Positions 24,276 through 32,582 of a stretch of 47,270 nucleotides of DNA are shown piece by piece. Origin of the DNA: Luteibaculum sp964627445. GTDB lineage: Bacteria; Bacteroidota; Bacteroidia; Flavobacteriales_D; Luteibaculaceae. The stretch is from the NCBI GenBank assembly GCA_964627445.1, contig CAZVJF010000014.1, positions 1 to 47,270 of the forward strand, read 5' to 3'. Position 1 is the stretch's first letter. The number at the start of each line of letters is the position of its first letter. The position numbers were made by a program, and so were the translations under genes. The notes under the pieces are model-generated. The model searched no databases, was not told where the DNA came from, and worked only from the letters and a program-made list of their open reading frames with translations.

Positions 24276-24929
24276 GTTTGCGGTAAGCTGGGCTACCTGC
24301 TGCAAAAACCATGTTCGGTCTACGCTTTTCGCTCCCATAAACTTTAGGTGATCGGTTTCTTGCTGGCAATCGATTAAGGCTATTTCTCGGTTCCAGTGCG
24401 TGCAAAGCCATACCAGTAAAGCTTTACTGCCATTGGGAATGCGGCTAAACATGGACTCGCCAAAGAACATCTTACCCAACTTTACGCCATATAAACCAGA
24501 AACCAGTTGGTCCTCTTTCCACAGACCCAGGCACCAAGCTATATTGCTTTTAGCCAGCTGGGTGTACGACTGTACAATAGCAGGGGTTATCCAGGTACCG
24601 TCTTGTCCAGGACGGGGCTGTTTTGCGCAGGCGCTAATTACGGCTTCTGGGTTATGGTTGAGGCGAACAGTGATATTGGGTTTGCGGAGAAGGCGCTTTA
24701 CATCTTTTTGAATGCGAACATCGCCAGGATTTAGCACCATACGCGGATCCAGACTCCACCACATTATGGGTTCCTCGGCACTAAACCAGGGAAATAAGCC
24801 CTTTTTGTACGCGCGCACCAAGTTTTGTGGTTGCAAGTTTCCCCCTATAGCTATAAGCCCGGGGTATTGCTCTTGTACCATTTCAGGACTCGGAAAGTTA
24901 ATGTGTGGGGTATCTTCTAAAAACTGCAT
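24255..24929 (-). CDS. aat: Leucyl/phenylalanyl-tRNA-protein transferase
   Basis: The 224-residue enzyme adds Leu or Phe from aminoacyl-tRNA to proteins with N-terminal Arg or Lys, making N-degrons for ClpAP. Family blocks are FPSPEMVQEQYPGLIAIGGN, LVRAYKKGLFPWF, IMWWSLDPRMV, GTWITPAIVQSY and KLGKMFFGESMFSR. Length and order match Aat closely. A single gene on the minus strand, it lies downstream of the ndk terminator, so it must have its own promoter; none was found in the short gap. Its 3' end overlaps the terminator of the PhoD-type gene. Confidence 0.95.
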   Translation of the reverse strand: MQFLEDTPHINFPSPEMVQEQYPGLIAIGGNLQPQNLVRAYKKGLFPWFSAEEPIMWWSLDPRMVLNPGDVRIQKDVKRLLRKPNITVRLNHNPEAVISACAKQPRPGQDGTWITPAIVQSYTQLAKSNIAWCLGLWKEDQLVSGLYGVKLGKMFFGESMFSRIPNGSKALLVWLCTHWNREIALIDCQQETDHLKFMGAKSVDRTWFLQQVAQLTANKKPAQP

Positions 24930-24933
24930 GGAT

Positions 24934-24966
24934 AAAAAAAACCGCTACGGAATGGCCGCAGCGGTT
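24934..24966 (-). terminator. Intrinsic terminator of ndk
   Basis: On the minus strand a 7-bp stem (AACCGCT with AGCGGTT), enclosing a GC-rich loop, is followed by a run of eight T (A on the plus strand, 24934-24941). Confidence 0.8.
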
Positions 24967-24989
24967 TACTAAAGGTATAATGAATTGGC

Positions 24990-25409
24990 TTAGTGACGCT
25001 CTCTGGCAGAGAAAAAGAAGTTTCCTTCTATGGCAGCGTTTTCATCGCTATCTGAACCGTGGATGGCGTTGGCAGCAATGCTCTCTGCAAAACGCTGACG
25101 AATGGTTCCTTCCTTAGCTTCCGCTGGGTTGGTAGCTCCAATCAATTCGCGAAAATCGGCTACTGCGTTATCTTTTTCTAAGATGGCCGCGTAAATAGGA
25201 CCCGAAGTCATGTATTCTACCAACTCTCCATAAAATGGACGCTCTTTGTGCACTGCGTAAAACGCTTTAGCATCGTCTTCGGTTAGTTGTGTGAATTTAA
25301 GTGCTTTTACAGCAAATCCTGCCTCTAAAATTTGGTCTAAGATTTTTCCTGCGTGCCCGTTTCCTACCGCATCGGGCTTAATCATGGTAAATGTTTGTGT
25401 ACCGGCCAT
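24990..25409 (-). CDS. ndk: Nucleoside-diphosphate kinase
   Basis: The 139-residue enzyme moves the gamma-phosphate of ATP to NDPs through a phosphohistidine. Conserved features are FTMIKPDAVGNGHAGKI at the N-terminus, RPFYGELVEYMTSGP, and NAIHGSDSDENA, whose His is the phosphorylated residue. The C-terminal EGNFFF... ends as in Bacteroidota Ndk. It is monocistronic: it has its own consensus promoter and a terminator on the far side. It is divergent from the DHH phosphoesterase; the two starts are 75 bp apart. Confidence 0.96.
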   Translation of the reverse strand: MAGTQTFTMIKPDAVGNGHAGKILDQILEAGFAVKALKFTQLTEDDAKAFYAVHKERPFYGELVEYMTSGPIYAAILEKDNAVADFRELIGATNPAEAKEGTIRQRFAESIAANAIHGSDSDENAAIEGNFFFSARERH

Positions 25410-25431
25410 GTTCTGTTATTATTTTCGGCTG

Positions 25432-25439
25432 CAAAAGTA
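25432..25439 (-). promoter_or_regulatory. Predicted -7 box TACTTTTG for ndk
   Basis: It is an exact TAnnTTTG match on the minus strand, 22 bp from the ATG. TTTA lies 19 bp further upstream as a possible -33 box. Confidence 0.55.
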
Positions 25440-25470
25440 GAAAATTAAGTAGGGTTGTTAAAGCTTTTGT

Positions 25471-25478
25471 CATCTTTG
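25471..25478 (+). promoter_or_regulatory. Predicted -7 box CATCTTTG for the DHH phosphoesterase gene
   Basis: It matches TAnnTTTG at all but the first base and ends only 6 bp before the ATG at 25485. If used, the mRNA would be essentially leaderless. Confidence 0.4.
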
Positions 25479-25484
25479 TGCCCT

Positions 25485-26495
25485 ATGTCCATTTTTACAG
25501 AGAAAAAGCAAGCCATTACAGCGCTCAAAGCACATTTAAATGAGCCAAAGCGCATTGTGCTAACCACCCATATTAACCCCGATGGAGATGCCATAGGATC
25601 CATTAAAGCCATGCAGTTGGTTCTGAGGGCAAAAGGACACCACGTTACAGCCATTATCCCCAATGAAATGCCCGGTTTTTTAACCTGGTTGGATGCGGAA
25701 AAAGCGCTTAAGGTGTACAACCAAGATACATCTGCGTGCAATGAGGCGGTAGCAAGTGCTGAAATTATATTTTGTCTGGATTACAACACGCTAAAGCGCG
25801 TAGAAGACTTGGGAGAGCAGTTGGCTGCGAATACTTGCCCTAAGGTGCTCATCGATCACCATCCCTTCCCCGATGCCTTTGATTTTCCTTTTTCCGATCC
25901 ACAAACCAGTTCTACCTGCGAGATGGTGTATGATTTTTTGGCAGCGCTAGACTATTTGGATACCGTTACTACGCATGTTGCGCAAGCACTGTATACTGGT
26001 ATCACTACCGATACCGGCTCGTTTCGCTACCGAGGAACCAGCGCCAACACCTTGCGGGTGGGAGCTGCTTTGGTGGAGGCAGGCGTTAACCCCGGAGAGT
26101 TGAACGACAGAATTCACAATTCTTCTTCATTAAACCGATTAAAACTTACGGGACACGCCATTAGCAATTGCATGGAAATAATAGAAGATAAGGGCATTGC
26201 GTTTATCTTTTTGAGTTTGAAAGATCTAGAGGCTTTTGACTACCAGCCTGGAGATACCGAAGGTTTGGTAAACATGGCCTTGGGGGTAGATACCGTTCGG
26301 ATAAGCATTTTGTTTAAAGAGACCGAGGATAAGATTAAGATATCCTTCCGTTCTAAAGGCGATGTTGCGGTAAACCAATTTGCTTCCGAGCATTTTAATG
26401 GTGGAGGCCATGCTAATGCTGCGGGTGGAGCTAGCTTTGAGAACTGGGAAACTACGAGAAGTAAATTTTTAAATGCAGTACAAGATGCGTTTTAG
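25485..26495 (+). CDS. DHH-family phosphoesterase (NrnA-like oligoribonuclease/pAp phosphatase), 336 aa
   Basis: Start at MSIFTEKK (25485); the ten codons before it in frame overlap the promoter. The DHH motifs are complete: TTHINPDGDAIGS, CLDYNTLKRV, LIDHHPFPD and GITTDTGSFRYRG. The DHHA1 part ends with SFRSKGDVAVNQFASEHF and GGGHANAAGG. NrnA relatives degrade short RNA (down to dinucleotides, including pGpG) and pAp. No membrane or regulatory domain precedes the DHH part, unlike GdpP. It overlaps the FKBP lipoprotein gene by 11 bp. Confidence 0.9.
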   Translation: MSIFTEKKQAITALKAHLNEPKRIVLTTHINPDGDAIGSIKAMQLVLRAKGHHVTAIIPNEMPGFLTWLDAEKALKVYNQDTSACNEAVASAEIIFCLDYNTLKRVEDLGEQLAANTCPKVLIDHHPFPDAFDFPFSDPQTSSTCEMVYDFLAALDYLDTVTTHVAQALYTGITTDTGSFRYRGTSANTLRVGAALVEAGVNPGELNDRIHNSSSLNRLKLTGHAISNCMEIIEDKGIAFIFLSLKDLEAFDYQPGDTEGLVNMALGVDTVRISILFKETEDKIKISFRSKGDVAVNQFASEHFNGGGHANAAGGASFENWETTRSKFLNAVQDAF

Positions 26496-27000
26496 TCTAG
26501 GCTTTATCGTTTTGGCAATCATAATGGGGTGTAACGGGTTGCATCAACGTAAAAATCCACCCCAGCGAGAGTATACCAAAGAAGAGCTGCAGGAGTATAA
26601 CCGTATGGTTACCCAAAAAGAGGCCCAGCAGGTGCAGCAGTTTGTAGCACAAAAAGGATGGCCTGCGAAAGAGAGTGGCACGGGGCTACACTATTGGATA
26701 TACGAGGAGGGAAGTGGACCCCAAGCAAAACCAGGACAGCACGCCACAGTAAATCTAACCATATTGCTGCTCAATGGAGATACAGCGTATTCCCATGTGC
26801 GCTACGGCTCAGAGCGTTTTTTAATTGATAGAACCAACAAAGAATCGGGTTTAAACGAAGGCGTGCAATACATGCAGGTGGGAGACAAGGCCAAATTGGT
26901 CATGCCTAGCTACTTGGCGCACGGCCTTATGGGCGATATGAATAAGGTGCCACCCCGCACATCTTTGGTGATGGATGTAGAATTGCTAGGATTGGATTAG
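26485..27000 (+). CDS. FKBP-type peptidyl-prolyl isomerase lipoprotein (GldI-like), 171 aa
   Basis: The ATG at 26485 gives a short lipoprotein signal (MRFSLGFIVLAIIMGC), Cys16 being lipidated. A charged helical segment follows (about 20-60), and then an FKBP fold: EEGSGPQAKPGQHATVNL, GVQYMQVGDKAKLVMPSYLAHG, and PPRTSLVMDVELLGL. The overall plan, with a lipoprotein FKBP next to an NrnA-like DHH gene, resembles GldI of gliding flavobacteria; I did not verify orthology. It probably assists folding of envelope proteins in the periplasm, facing it from the outer or inner membrane. Confidence 0.85.
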   Translation: MRFSLGFIVLAIIMGCNGLHQRKNPPQREYTKEELQEYNRMVTQKEAQQVQQFVAQKGWPAKESGTGLHYWIYEEGSGPQAKPGQHATVNLTILLLNGDTAYSHVRYGSERFLIDRTNKESGLNEGVQYMQVGDKAKLVMPSYLAHGLMGDMNKVPPRTSLVMDVELLGLD

Positions 27001-27012
27001 CCGTATCCAACC

Positions 27013-27735
27013 TTAGTACCCAAAACTAAATATAGCCGGTACCTTGTGTATTTTTGGCTCGGGCAGTTTTTTCCATTGCGCCACCGTGTGGGTTTGTATC
27101 CATTGGCCCTTTTGGGTGATATCAGCGGCAATGCACAGCTTCATGTTTTTTGGGAGGAAAAGCAGGAGCACTTCAAAAAGCCTTAGGTTGCGATACGGAG
27201 TATCCATAACTATCTGAGAATAACCTCGCTGCGCTTCCGATACACACACCTTTAGTTTTTCCTGCATTTCGCTTTTATCTATGGGCAGGTAGCCATGAAA
27301 GGTAAACTGTTGGCCGCTTAGTCCACTGCTCATTAAGCCCATTAAAATGGAGGAGGGACCCACCAGTGGGTAAACGGTTATGTTATTTTGGTGTGCTAAA
27401 GCCACCATTTCAGCACCGGGATCGGCTATTCCCGGGCAGCCTGCCTCAGAAATTACTCCAAGAGATTGGCCGTCTTCAAGTAAGCGTATATAGCTTTCTC
27501 TAGTAGCGGCATCGGTTTTTTTGCTGAGTGTGTGGTACGTGTAGTCTTGTAGGGGTCTTTCCAGGTGTAGGCTTTTTAAAAAGGCCCGGCAAGATTTAGG
27601 GTTTTCGGCCAAAAAGCCATGCACGATGTTGCACACTTGGCTTATTTCAAGGGGTAAGCAATGGGGTCTGGGCAAGTCGCCCAAATTGCTGGGTATTAAG
27701 TAGAGAGTACCGTTATTTTTAGGCTTGGAGCTCAC
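27013..27735 (-). CDS. RsmI-like SAM-dependent methyltransferase (tetrapyrrole methylase fold), 240 aa
   Basis: The motif VISEAGCPGIADPGAEMVALAHQ and the following VYPLVGPSSILMGLMSSGLSGQ are those of RsmI, the 16S rRNA C1402 2'-O-methyltransferase. The N-terminus differs: TLYLIPSNLGDLPRPHCLP replaces the usual TPIGNLxD. The C-terminal domain is also reduced. This fits a divergent RsmI paralogue seen in Bacteroidota. The start is GTG at 27735, overlapping the phosphatase stop by 17 bp. It is the third gene of the dnaA operon. The target (rRNA or other) is not certain. Confidence 0.82.
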   Translation of the reverse strand: MSSKPKNNGTLYLIPSNLGDLPRPHCLPLEISQVCNIVHGFLAENPKSCRAFLKSLHLERPLQDYTYHTLSKKTDAATRESYIRLLEDGQSLGVISEAGCPGIADPGAEMVALAHQNNITVYPLVGPSSILMGLMSSGLSGQQFTFHGYLPIDKSEMQEKLKVCVSEAQRGYSQIVMDTPYRNLRLFEVLLLFLPKNMKLCIAADITQKGQWIQTHTVAQWKKLPEPKIHKVPAIFSFGY

Positions 27736-28180
27736 GGATAACTTGATCGCACGCTTGGTCTAACATTCGGTAAACATTCTCAAAACCATCTTCACCACCA
27801 TAATAGGGGTCGGGTACATCAAACACCGTAGTGTTGGGCAAAACATCCATAAAGCGCTTTACCTTATTGCGTTGTTTGTCGTTGGTAGCCAGTGCCAAAA
27901 TATTTTGCAAGTTGCTAGCATCCATCACATAAATGCGATCAAAGATCTGGAAATCCCCCACATTGAATTGGCGTCCATGCAGTTTGCTAATATCTACACC
28001 GTGCTTTGCTGCTGTTTTAACCGAACGCGAATCGGGTGCTTCGCCAACATGGTAATTCGCAGTTCCGCAGGAGTCTACCTCAATATCCAGCCCTTTTTCT
28101 GCTGCTTTTTGGCGCAATATCCCTTCCGCCAAAGGCGAGCGACAAATATTGCCGAGGCAAACAAAAAGTATCTTTTCCAT
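27719..28180 (-). CDS. Low-molecular-weight protein tyrosine phosphatase, 153 aa
   Basis: The catalytic P-loop CLGNICRSP (Cys8, Arg14, Ser15) sits directly at the N-terminus, as in the arsC/LMW-PTP fold. The general acid lies in DVPDPYYGGEDGFENVY (the Asp before PYYGG). It dephosphorylates phosphotyrosine or small phosphates. Such enzymes often pair with tyrosine kinases of polysaccharide export, but here the gene follows dnaA after 17 bp and precedes an RsmI-like gene, an order I recall from other Flavobacteriia. The role in this context is unknown. Confidence 0.93.
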   Translation of the reverse strand: MEKILFVCLGNICRSPLAEGILRQKAAEKGLDIEVDSCGTANYHVGEAPDSRSVKTAAKHGVDISKLHGRQFNVGDFQIFDRIYVMDASNLQNILALATNDKQRNKVKRFMDVLPNTTVFDVPDPYYGGEDGFENVYRMLDQACDQVIRELQA

Positions 28181-28197
28181 AGATGCTGTGCACCGGG

Positions 28198-29634
28198 CTA
28201 AGCCAGTGTTAGTTTTTTATCCAAATCCTCCAGGTACTTTCTAAACTGCTTGTCGGTTTCCGAGAGGTTGTTTACCGTTCTGCATGCGTGAAGTACGGTA
28301 GCGTGGTCTTTTCCACCGCAATGCATACCAATGGTAGCTAGAGAGCTTTTGGTCATTTTCTTAGAGAAGAACATGGCTATTTGACGTGCCTGTACCACCT
28401 CGCGCTTGCGCGTTTTGCTTTTGAGCAATTCAATAGGCATATCAAAATAGTCGCACACCACTTTTTGGATGTAATCGATAGACACCTCACGTGCGGTGTT
28501 TTTCACAAACTTGTCTATCATTTGCTTGGCCAAATCTAGCGTAATGGCCTTTTTATTTAAGGAAGATTGTGCGATCAGCGAGATTAAGGCGCCTTCCAAC
28601 TCTCTAACGTTAGAGGTAATGCTGTACGCCAAGTATTCAACCACTTCGGTAGGAAGGTCTATACCATCGGCATGCATCTTTTTGCGCAATATAGAAATGC
28701 GGGTGTCCAGTCCAGGCGCTTGTAAATCCGCACTAAGGCCCCACTTAAAGCGAGAAAGCAGGCGTTGTTCCATGCCTTGCATTTCAACGGGCGCTTTATC
28801 CGAGGTCATTATAATTTGCTTTCCTGTTTGGTGCAGGTGATTAAAGATGTGGAAGAAAACATCTTGTGTTTTTTCTTTTCCTGCAAAAAACTGCACATCA
28901 TCCATAATCAACACATCTATCATCTGATAGAAGTGGCTAAAGTCATTGATGGAGTTGCTCTTAACGGCATCTACAAATTGGCTGGCAAAACGGTCAGATG
29001 ACACGTAAAGCACCGTTAACTCAGGGTTTTGGTTTTTAATTTCTAAACCAATTGCATGTACCAAGTGGGTTTTACCCAATCCGCTACCCCCATATATAAG
29101 GAGTGGGTTAAAGGCAGTGCCCCCGGGCTTATTGGCAACCGCAAACCCAGCAGAGCGTGCTAAGCGGTTACAATCGCCTTCTATGAAGCTGTCAAAGGAG
29201 TAATTTGGGTTGAGGTTGGATTCTACGTTTATCTTACGCAATCCTGGAATAACAAAAGGGTTTTTTATGTTGGAAGATCCCATATCAACTGGCATAGACA
29301 TTTCTGGGTTTTTAACCGCCTTTTGGTTGTTGGTAGGAATATTAACCGTGTAAGGTTGTTGTTCCTCATGTCCATCCATTATAATACTGTACTCTAAGCG
29401 GCCATCTTTACCCAGCTCCTTACGGATTACTTTTTTAATGAGATCAATATAGTGTTCTTCTAGCCATTCGTAGAAAAAGTTCGATGGAACTTGTATCGTA
29501 AGTATGTTGCCCGCAAGCTTTAGTGGCTTAATGGGCTTAAACCAAGTTTTAAAGCTCTGGGCAGAAATGTTGTCGCTGATAATTTGGAGACAGTTTTCCC
29601 ATACAAGAACATGTTTGCTTTCAGTGGCTATCAT
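28198..29634 (-). CDS. dnaA: Chromosomal replication initiator protein DnaA, 478 aa
   Basis: The start is placed at the ATG at 29634. The longer reading to 29727 adds 31 residues that DnaA does not have. Domain I (about 1-85) begins ESKHVLVWENCLQIIS. The AAA+ domain has Walker A YGGSGLGKTHL (about 182-190), Walker B VLIMDDVQFF and the box VII-like SRFKWGL. Domain IV ends with the DNA-binding signature CGGKDHATVLHACRTV. It initiates replication at DnaA boxes. It heads a minus-strand group with a phosphatase and an RsmI-like gene. The 385 bp upstream hold no gene; see that entry for possible oriC sequence. Confidence 0.97.
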   Translation of the reverse strand: MIATESKHVLVWENCLQIISDNISAQSFKTWFKPIKPLKLAGNILTIQVPSNFFYEWLEEHYIDLIKKVIRKELGKDGRLEYSIIMDGHEEQQPYTVNIPTNNQKAVKNPEMSMPVDMGSSNIKNPFVIPGLRKINVESNLNPNYSFDSFIEGDCNRLARSAGFAVANKPGGTAFNPLLIYGGSGLGKTHLVHAIGLEIKNQNPELTVLYVSSDRFASQFVDAVKSNSINDFSHFYQMIDVLIMDDVQFFAGKEKTQDVFFHIFNHLHQTGKQIIMTSDKAPVEMQGMEQRLLSRFKWGLSADLQAPGLDTRISILRKKMHADGIDLPTEVVEYLAYSITSNVRELEGALISLIAQSSLNKKAITLDLAKQMIDKFVKNTAREVSIDYIQKVVCDYFDMPIELLKSKTRKREVVQARQIAMFFSKKMTKSSLATIGMHCGGKDHATVLHACRTVNNLSETDKQFRKYLEDLDKKLTLA

Positions 29635-30019
29635 AAAATACTTTAAGTTGTTGGTACTCTTGGACTTAAAAATAATTGGATTCCTGTAACGAATTTTCGC
29701 TGGGGTTTCGTGTGGAAGCCAGGACAAATATTGACTGAAAAAAGAGAAAAAAAAAATGGAAAAGGGGTTGATTTTTTGGAAAGAATTTATTCATAGGTAC
29801 TTTCTCTAAAAATCGAATAGGCTTATAAATTGGGGCTTCTGAGGGTTGTTAACATATTGTCAACGGGGTAGGTATGGAAAACTAAAGCGAACTCCATCGC
29901 TCACAACATGTTTCTGATAAATCCAAATTTATTTTTTATTCCTAGACAGGTCATTATTGTAAACCCAAATTGCCTTTTTTTAATGGAAATCAGGGCGTTA
30001 GGCTGGAGTTAACACGGAG
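29635..30019. other. Gene-free region upstream of dnaA
   Basis: An A-rich block at 29731-29780, the palindromes GTTAAC at 29848-29853 and 30008-30013 (a third at 30030-30035 in the yigZ 3' end), and ATATTGTCAACG near 29854 are visible. No TTATCCACA-type DnaA box was found on either strand. It contains the dnaA promoter somewhere; AATATTTG at 29725-29732 (minus strand) is a 7/8 match to TAnnTTTG. Otherwise I see nothing assignable. Confidence 0.5.
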
Positions 30020-30646
30020 TTAAAATTGGGTTAACGTGCTTTCAACTATCTTTAAAGTCTGATTATCAGGGTATTTTAGCCACTCGTCTAAAGATTCCTT
30101 CACTTTAACAGGAAGTTGTATTTCCATTTTTGCGTCTTGGAGCTTGTAGGCCTCTGAAATTATTTTCCCACCGTACTTATTTGCAAATTGATGGACTTCA
30201 AAGGTCTTTTCAACAGGGAGCGTAAGTACACAATGAAACTGTATTTCAGGAGTAATTATCTTACTGGCGGCTATGGCTTCTGCTGCTGCCTCCTTGTAAG
30301 CGCTGCGCAAACCACCCGTGCCCAGTTTAGTACCCCCAAAAATTCGACTAACTACGCATAGCGTGTAATGCAGATTGTTTGCATAGAGCTGTCCCAGTAT
30401 GGGCTGTCCGGCTGTTCCCGATGGTTCTCCATCATCGCTGGCACGCTCTTCTTCCGTGTTGGGATCCAACCGATATGCAAAACAATGGTGGCCGGCACTG
30501 GGGTACTTTTTACTATATCCTTCAATAAGCTCTTTGAGATCCGTGGCCTGTGCAAAGGGTTGCACCTCGGCATAAAACTTACTGCCTTTAATTTTGAGTA
30601 GGATGGAAGAGGGGCGGCTTACGGTTTGGTATTGGGTGTGGGTCAT
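30020..30646 (-). CDS. IMPACT/YigZ family protein, 208 aa
   Basis: The core motifs are KGSKFYAEVQPF, HHCFAYRLD, RASDDGEPSGTAGQPIL and VVSRIFGGTKLGTGGLRSAY, all typical of the YigZ/IMPACT family. A C-terminal ferredoxin-like domain (FHCVLTLPVEKTFEVHQFA) follows. The start is at the ATG at 30646 (MTHTQYQTV), not the 12 codons earlier that overlap the upstream gene. The stop of the DMT gene overlaps this ATG by one base. Function in bacteria is poorly defined; the eukaryotic relative regulates translation by binding GCN1. Confidence 0.92.
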   Translation of the reverse strand: MTHTQYQTVSRPSSILLKIKGSKFYAEVQPFAQATDLKELIEGYSKKYPSAGHHCFAYRLDPNTEEERASDDGEPSGTAGQPILGQLYANNLHYTLCVVSRIFGGTKLGTGGLRSAYKEAAAEAIAASKIITPEIQFHCVLTLPVEKTFEVHQFANKYGGKIISEAYKLQDAKMEIQLPVKVKESLDEWLKYPDNQTLKIVESTLTQF

Positions 30647-31503
30647 TAATACAGCAAAATTACAGCTACAACCGCCAAACACAAACCCAATACCTTATTG
30701 ATCGTGAGTTTTTGCGCAAACAGGGTCCATCCTAAGAAGGTAGAAAGCGCAACGATCGCTACGTTATTTATGGGAAAAACTACGCTAGCCTCTAAGTTGG
30801 GCAAGGCCAAGCTTTGTAAGATAAAGTAGATGCTTCCAAAATTTACCACACCTAAAATAGCACCCAGTACCAAAGCCGAACGCGTAAAGCTAGGGCCTTT
30901 CTTTGTTGTAGTAGCCCTATAGAGCAGCCCAAACAATCCAGCCAAGCTAAATACAGTTCCTATAAACCAGGTGCTGGGTAGTCCTTTAAAATAGGTTTCC
31001 TCCGTGACTTTTAATAAGGTATCAATACATCCTGAGCCCAAAAACAAGATTACGGGAAGCAACCAGTTTCCACTCGCCTTAGCTTGCGCTTTTTGCTGGT
31101 TTTTAGGGGGCTTACTCATTATGAGTACGCTCAACAGACCCAGCATCAAACCACAAACTTTAAGCACGGTTACACTTTCATCCAGCCAAATAATGGCAAC
31201 GATCACGGGGACTACCACCGACATTTTACTGGCAACAGAAGCGGTGGCCAAGCCAAATTGCTGGGTAGTTTTTGCCATGACAATAAATATGGAGATAAAC
31301 AGCACCGAAATTCCCAATGCGTTATATAACCATGGGTAGGAAAAGTTTTCTCCAGTGGCGTAGGCGTAGCCGTAAGAAAATGCGCCTGCTACGATGTAGT
31401 TAACAACCAGGCTGGGAAGTAAAGGGGTCTTCCGCTTGCCAATAAGGGAGAACATTACGTAAATAAACGAGGAGAATAAAACGCTAAGCGCTAGATATAT
31501 CAT
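30646..31503 (-). CDS. DMT-superfamily (EamA-like) transporter, 285 aa
   Basis: About ten hydrophobic segments, in two similar halves of five, fill the protein. The start ATG at 31503 gives MIYLALSVLFSSFIYVMF as the first helix. ATASVASKMSVVVPVIVAIIWLDE is the end of the first repeat; the second repeat ends NNVAIVALSTFLGWTLFAQKL, as in EamA. Such proteins export or import small metabolites; the substrate is unknown. It overlaps the ribD stop by 4 bp and yigZ by 1 bp, forming a ribD-DMT-yigZ operon. A flavin-related role is conceivable only from this context. Confidence 0.88.
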   Translation of the reverse strand: MIYLALSVLFSSFIYVMFSLIGKRKTPLLPSLVVNYIVAGAFSYGYAYATGENFSYPWLYNALGISVLFISIFIVMAKTTQQFGLATASVASKMSVVVPVIVAIIWLDESVTVLKVCGLMLGLLSVLIMSKPPKNQQKAQAKASGNWLLPVILFLGSGCIDTLLKVTEETYFKGLPSTWFIGTVFSLAGLFGLLYRATTTKKGPSFTRSALVLGAILGVVNFGSIYFILQSLALPNLEASVVFPINNVAIVALSTFLGWTLFAQKLTINKVLGLCLAVVAVILLY

Positions 31504-32561
31504 AGGGTACGCCTCCTTTTGCAAATCAGCATATCGCCATTGGGTAGGGTTTCATTAGATACGATATCACCCTCGCAGAGCGGTGCTTTTTGTCCATCCT
31601 GTATCACTGTTTTGGCACCAACTAAAACCCGGTTTTCGTCCCACATATTTTTAGCGATGAAGGTGTTCAGAAGCGTTGCACCCCCTTCTACAATAAGGCT
31701 TTGCAGTTGTTGTGCATTGCAAAACTGAAGGAGTGCCTCAAAGAAAGGGAGTTTGGCATGGTAAGCTATCGACTGGATATGCGAGTACTGAGGTTCTGCG
31801 CCCTCTTGATAAAAAATAACACCACCGCCTGTTTCATTCCAGTGTTGTACGTGTTTTGCATCTAGGTCTGCACCAGCTGTACACACCACCATTCGGAGTG
31901 GATTTTTTCCTGGCCACAGACGATTGGTTAGTAGCGGTTGATCGGTGTTAAAGGTTTTAGATCCTACCAGAATAGCTTGCTCTTGGTGGCGCCACTGGTG
32001 GTTGAGCATTTGCGTTTGAGGCTGGGTTATGGGGAAACTGCCTCGTGTTTCCATAGACCGAGTAATATCTATAAAGCCATCTGTGCTTTGTGCCCACTTT
32101 AAAATAATATAGGGGCGCTTCTTTTGGTGAAACGTGTAAAACCTCCGGTTAAGATTACGGCAAGCCGATTCCAATACACCATAGCTTACACGAATTCCTG
32201 CCGATTCTAAGCGCTGCAATCCTCTACCTGCTACTTCGGGGTTGGGGTCTTTAGATCCTACAACCACGTGTCCAATGCCTTTTTCAATGATCAGATTGGC
32301 GCATGGGGGCGTTTTTCCGAAGTGGGAACATGGTTCTAGACTCACGTACAGCGTGCACTCGGACAGCGGAAGGTCTGCGGGTAAATTTTTTAGCGCATTG
32401 ACCTCTGCATGCGCTTCGCCAAACTGCTGGTGGTAGCCTTCTGAAATTATCTTTTCTTTGAACACCAAAACGCTGCCCACCATGGGGTTTGGAGCTACTG
32501 CGCCAAAGCCTTTGGCTGCCAAATACAGACAGCGTTGCATGTAGTACTCGTGGTTATGCAC
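31500..32561 (-). CDS. ribD: Bifunctional riboflavin biosynthesis deaminase/reductase RibD
   Basis: This 353-residue fusion has the deaminase half first: HAEVNALKN (zinc His and catalytic Glu) and PCSHFGKTPPC (zinc Cys pair) within VSLEPCSH. The reductase half follows (RPYIILKWAQSTDGFI, then ILVGSKTFNTDQPLLTNR and the glycine-rich IVEGGATLLNTF). It deaminates the pyrimidine from GTP cyclohydrolase II and then reduces the ribose side chain with NADPH. It is the first gene of a minus-strand operon, divergent from prmC with 21 bp between the starts. No FMN riboswitch was seen in that short gap. Confidence 0.96.
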   Translation of the reverse strand: MHNHEYYMQRCLYLAAKGFGAVAPNPMVGSVLVFKEKIISEGYHQQFGEAHAEVNALKNLPADLPLSECTLYVSLEPCSHFGKTPPCANLIIEKGIGHVVVGSKDPNPEVAGRGLQRLESAGIRVSYGVLESACRNLNRRFYTFHQKKRPYIILKWAQSTDGFIDITRSMETRGSFPITQPQTQMLNHQWRHQEQAILVGSKTFNTDQPLLTNRLWPGKNPLRMVVCTAGADLDAKHVQHWNETGGGVIFYQEGAEPQYSHIQSIAYHAKLPFFEALLQFCNAQQLQSLIVEGGATLLNTFIAKNMWDENRVLVGAKTVIQDGQKAPLCEGDIVSNETLPNGDMLICKRRRTL

Positions 32562-32582
32562 GGGGCTAAATTATAGCATTTT

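Noticed and set aside
26485..27000. Firm assignment of the FKBP lipoprotein as GldI
   Set aside because: The plan and neighbourhood agree, but FKBP lipoproteins are common and I cannot confirm orthology without alignment, so no symbol was given.
29635..29727. 31-residue N-terminal extension of DnaA
   Set aside because: The extension has no similarity to DnaA domain I, while the ATG at 29634 starts directly at the conserved region.
29731..29880. oriC upstream of dnaA
   Set aside because: No TTATCCACA-like boxes on either strand. The A-rich block and palindromes alone are too weak, so it is kept only as a low-interest finding.
32562..32582. FMN riboswitch before ribD
   Set aside because: Only 21 bp separate the divergent ribD and prmC starts, far too short for the conserved RFN structure.
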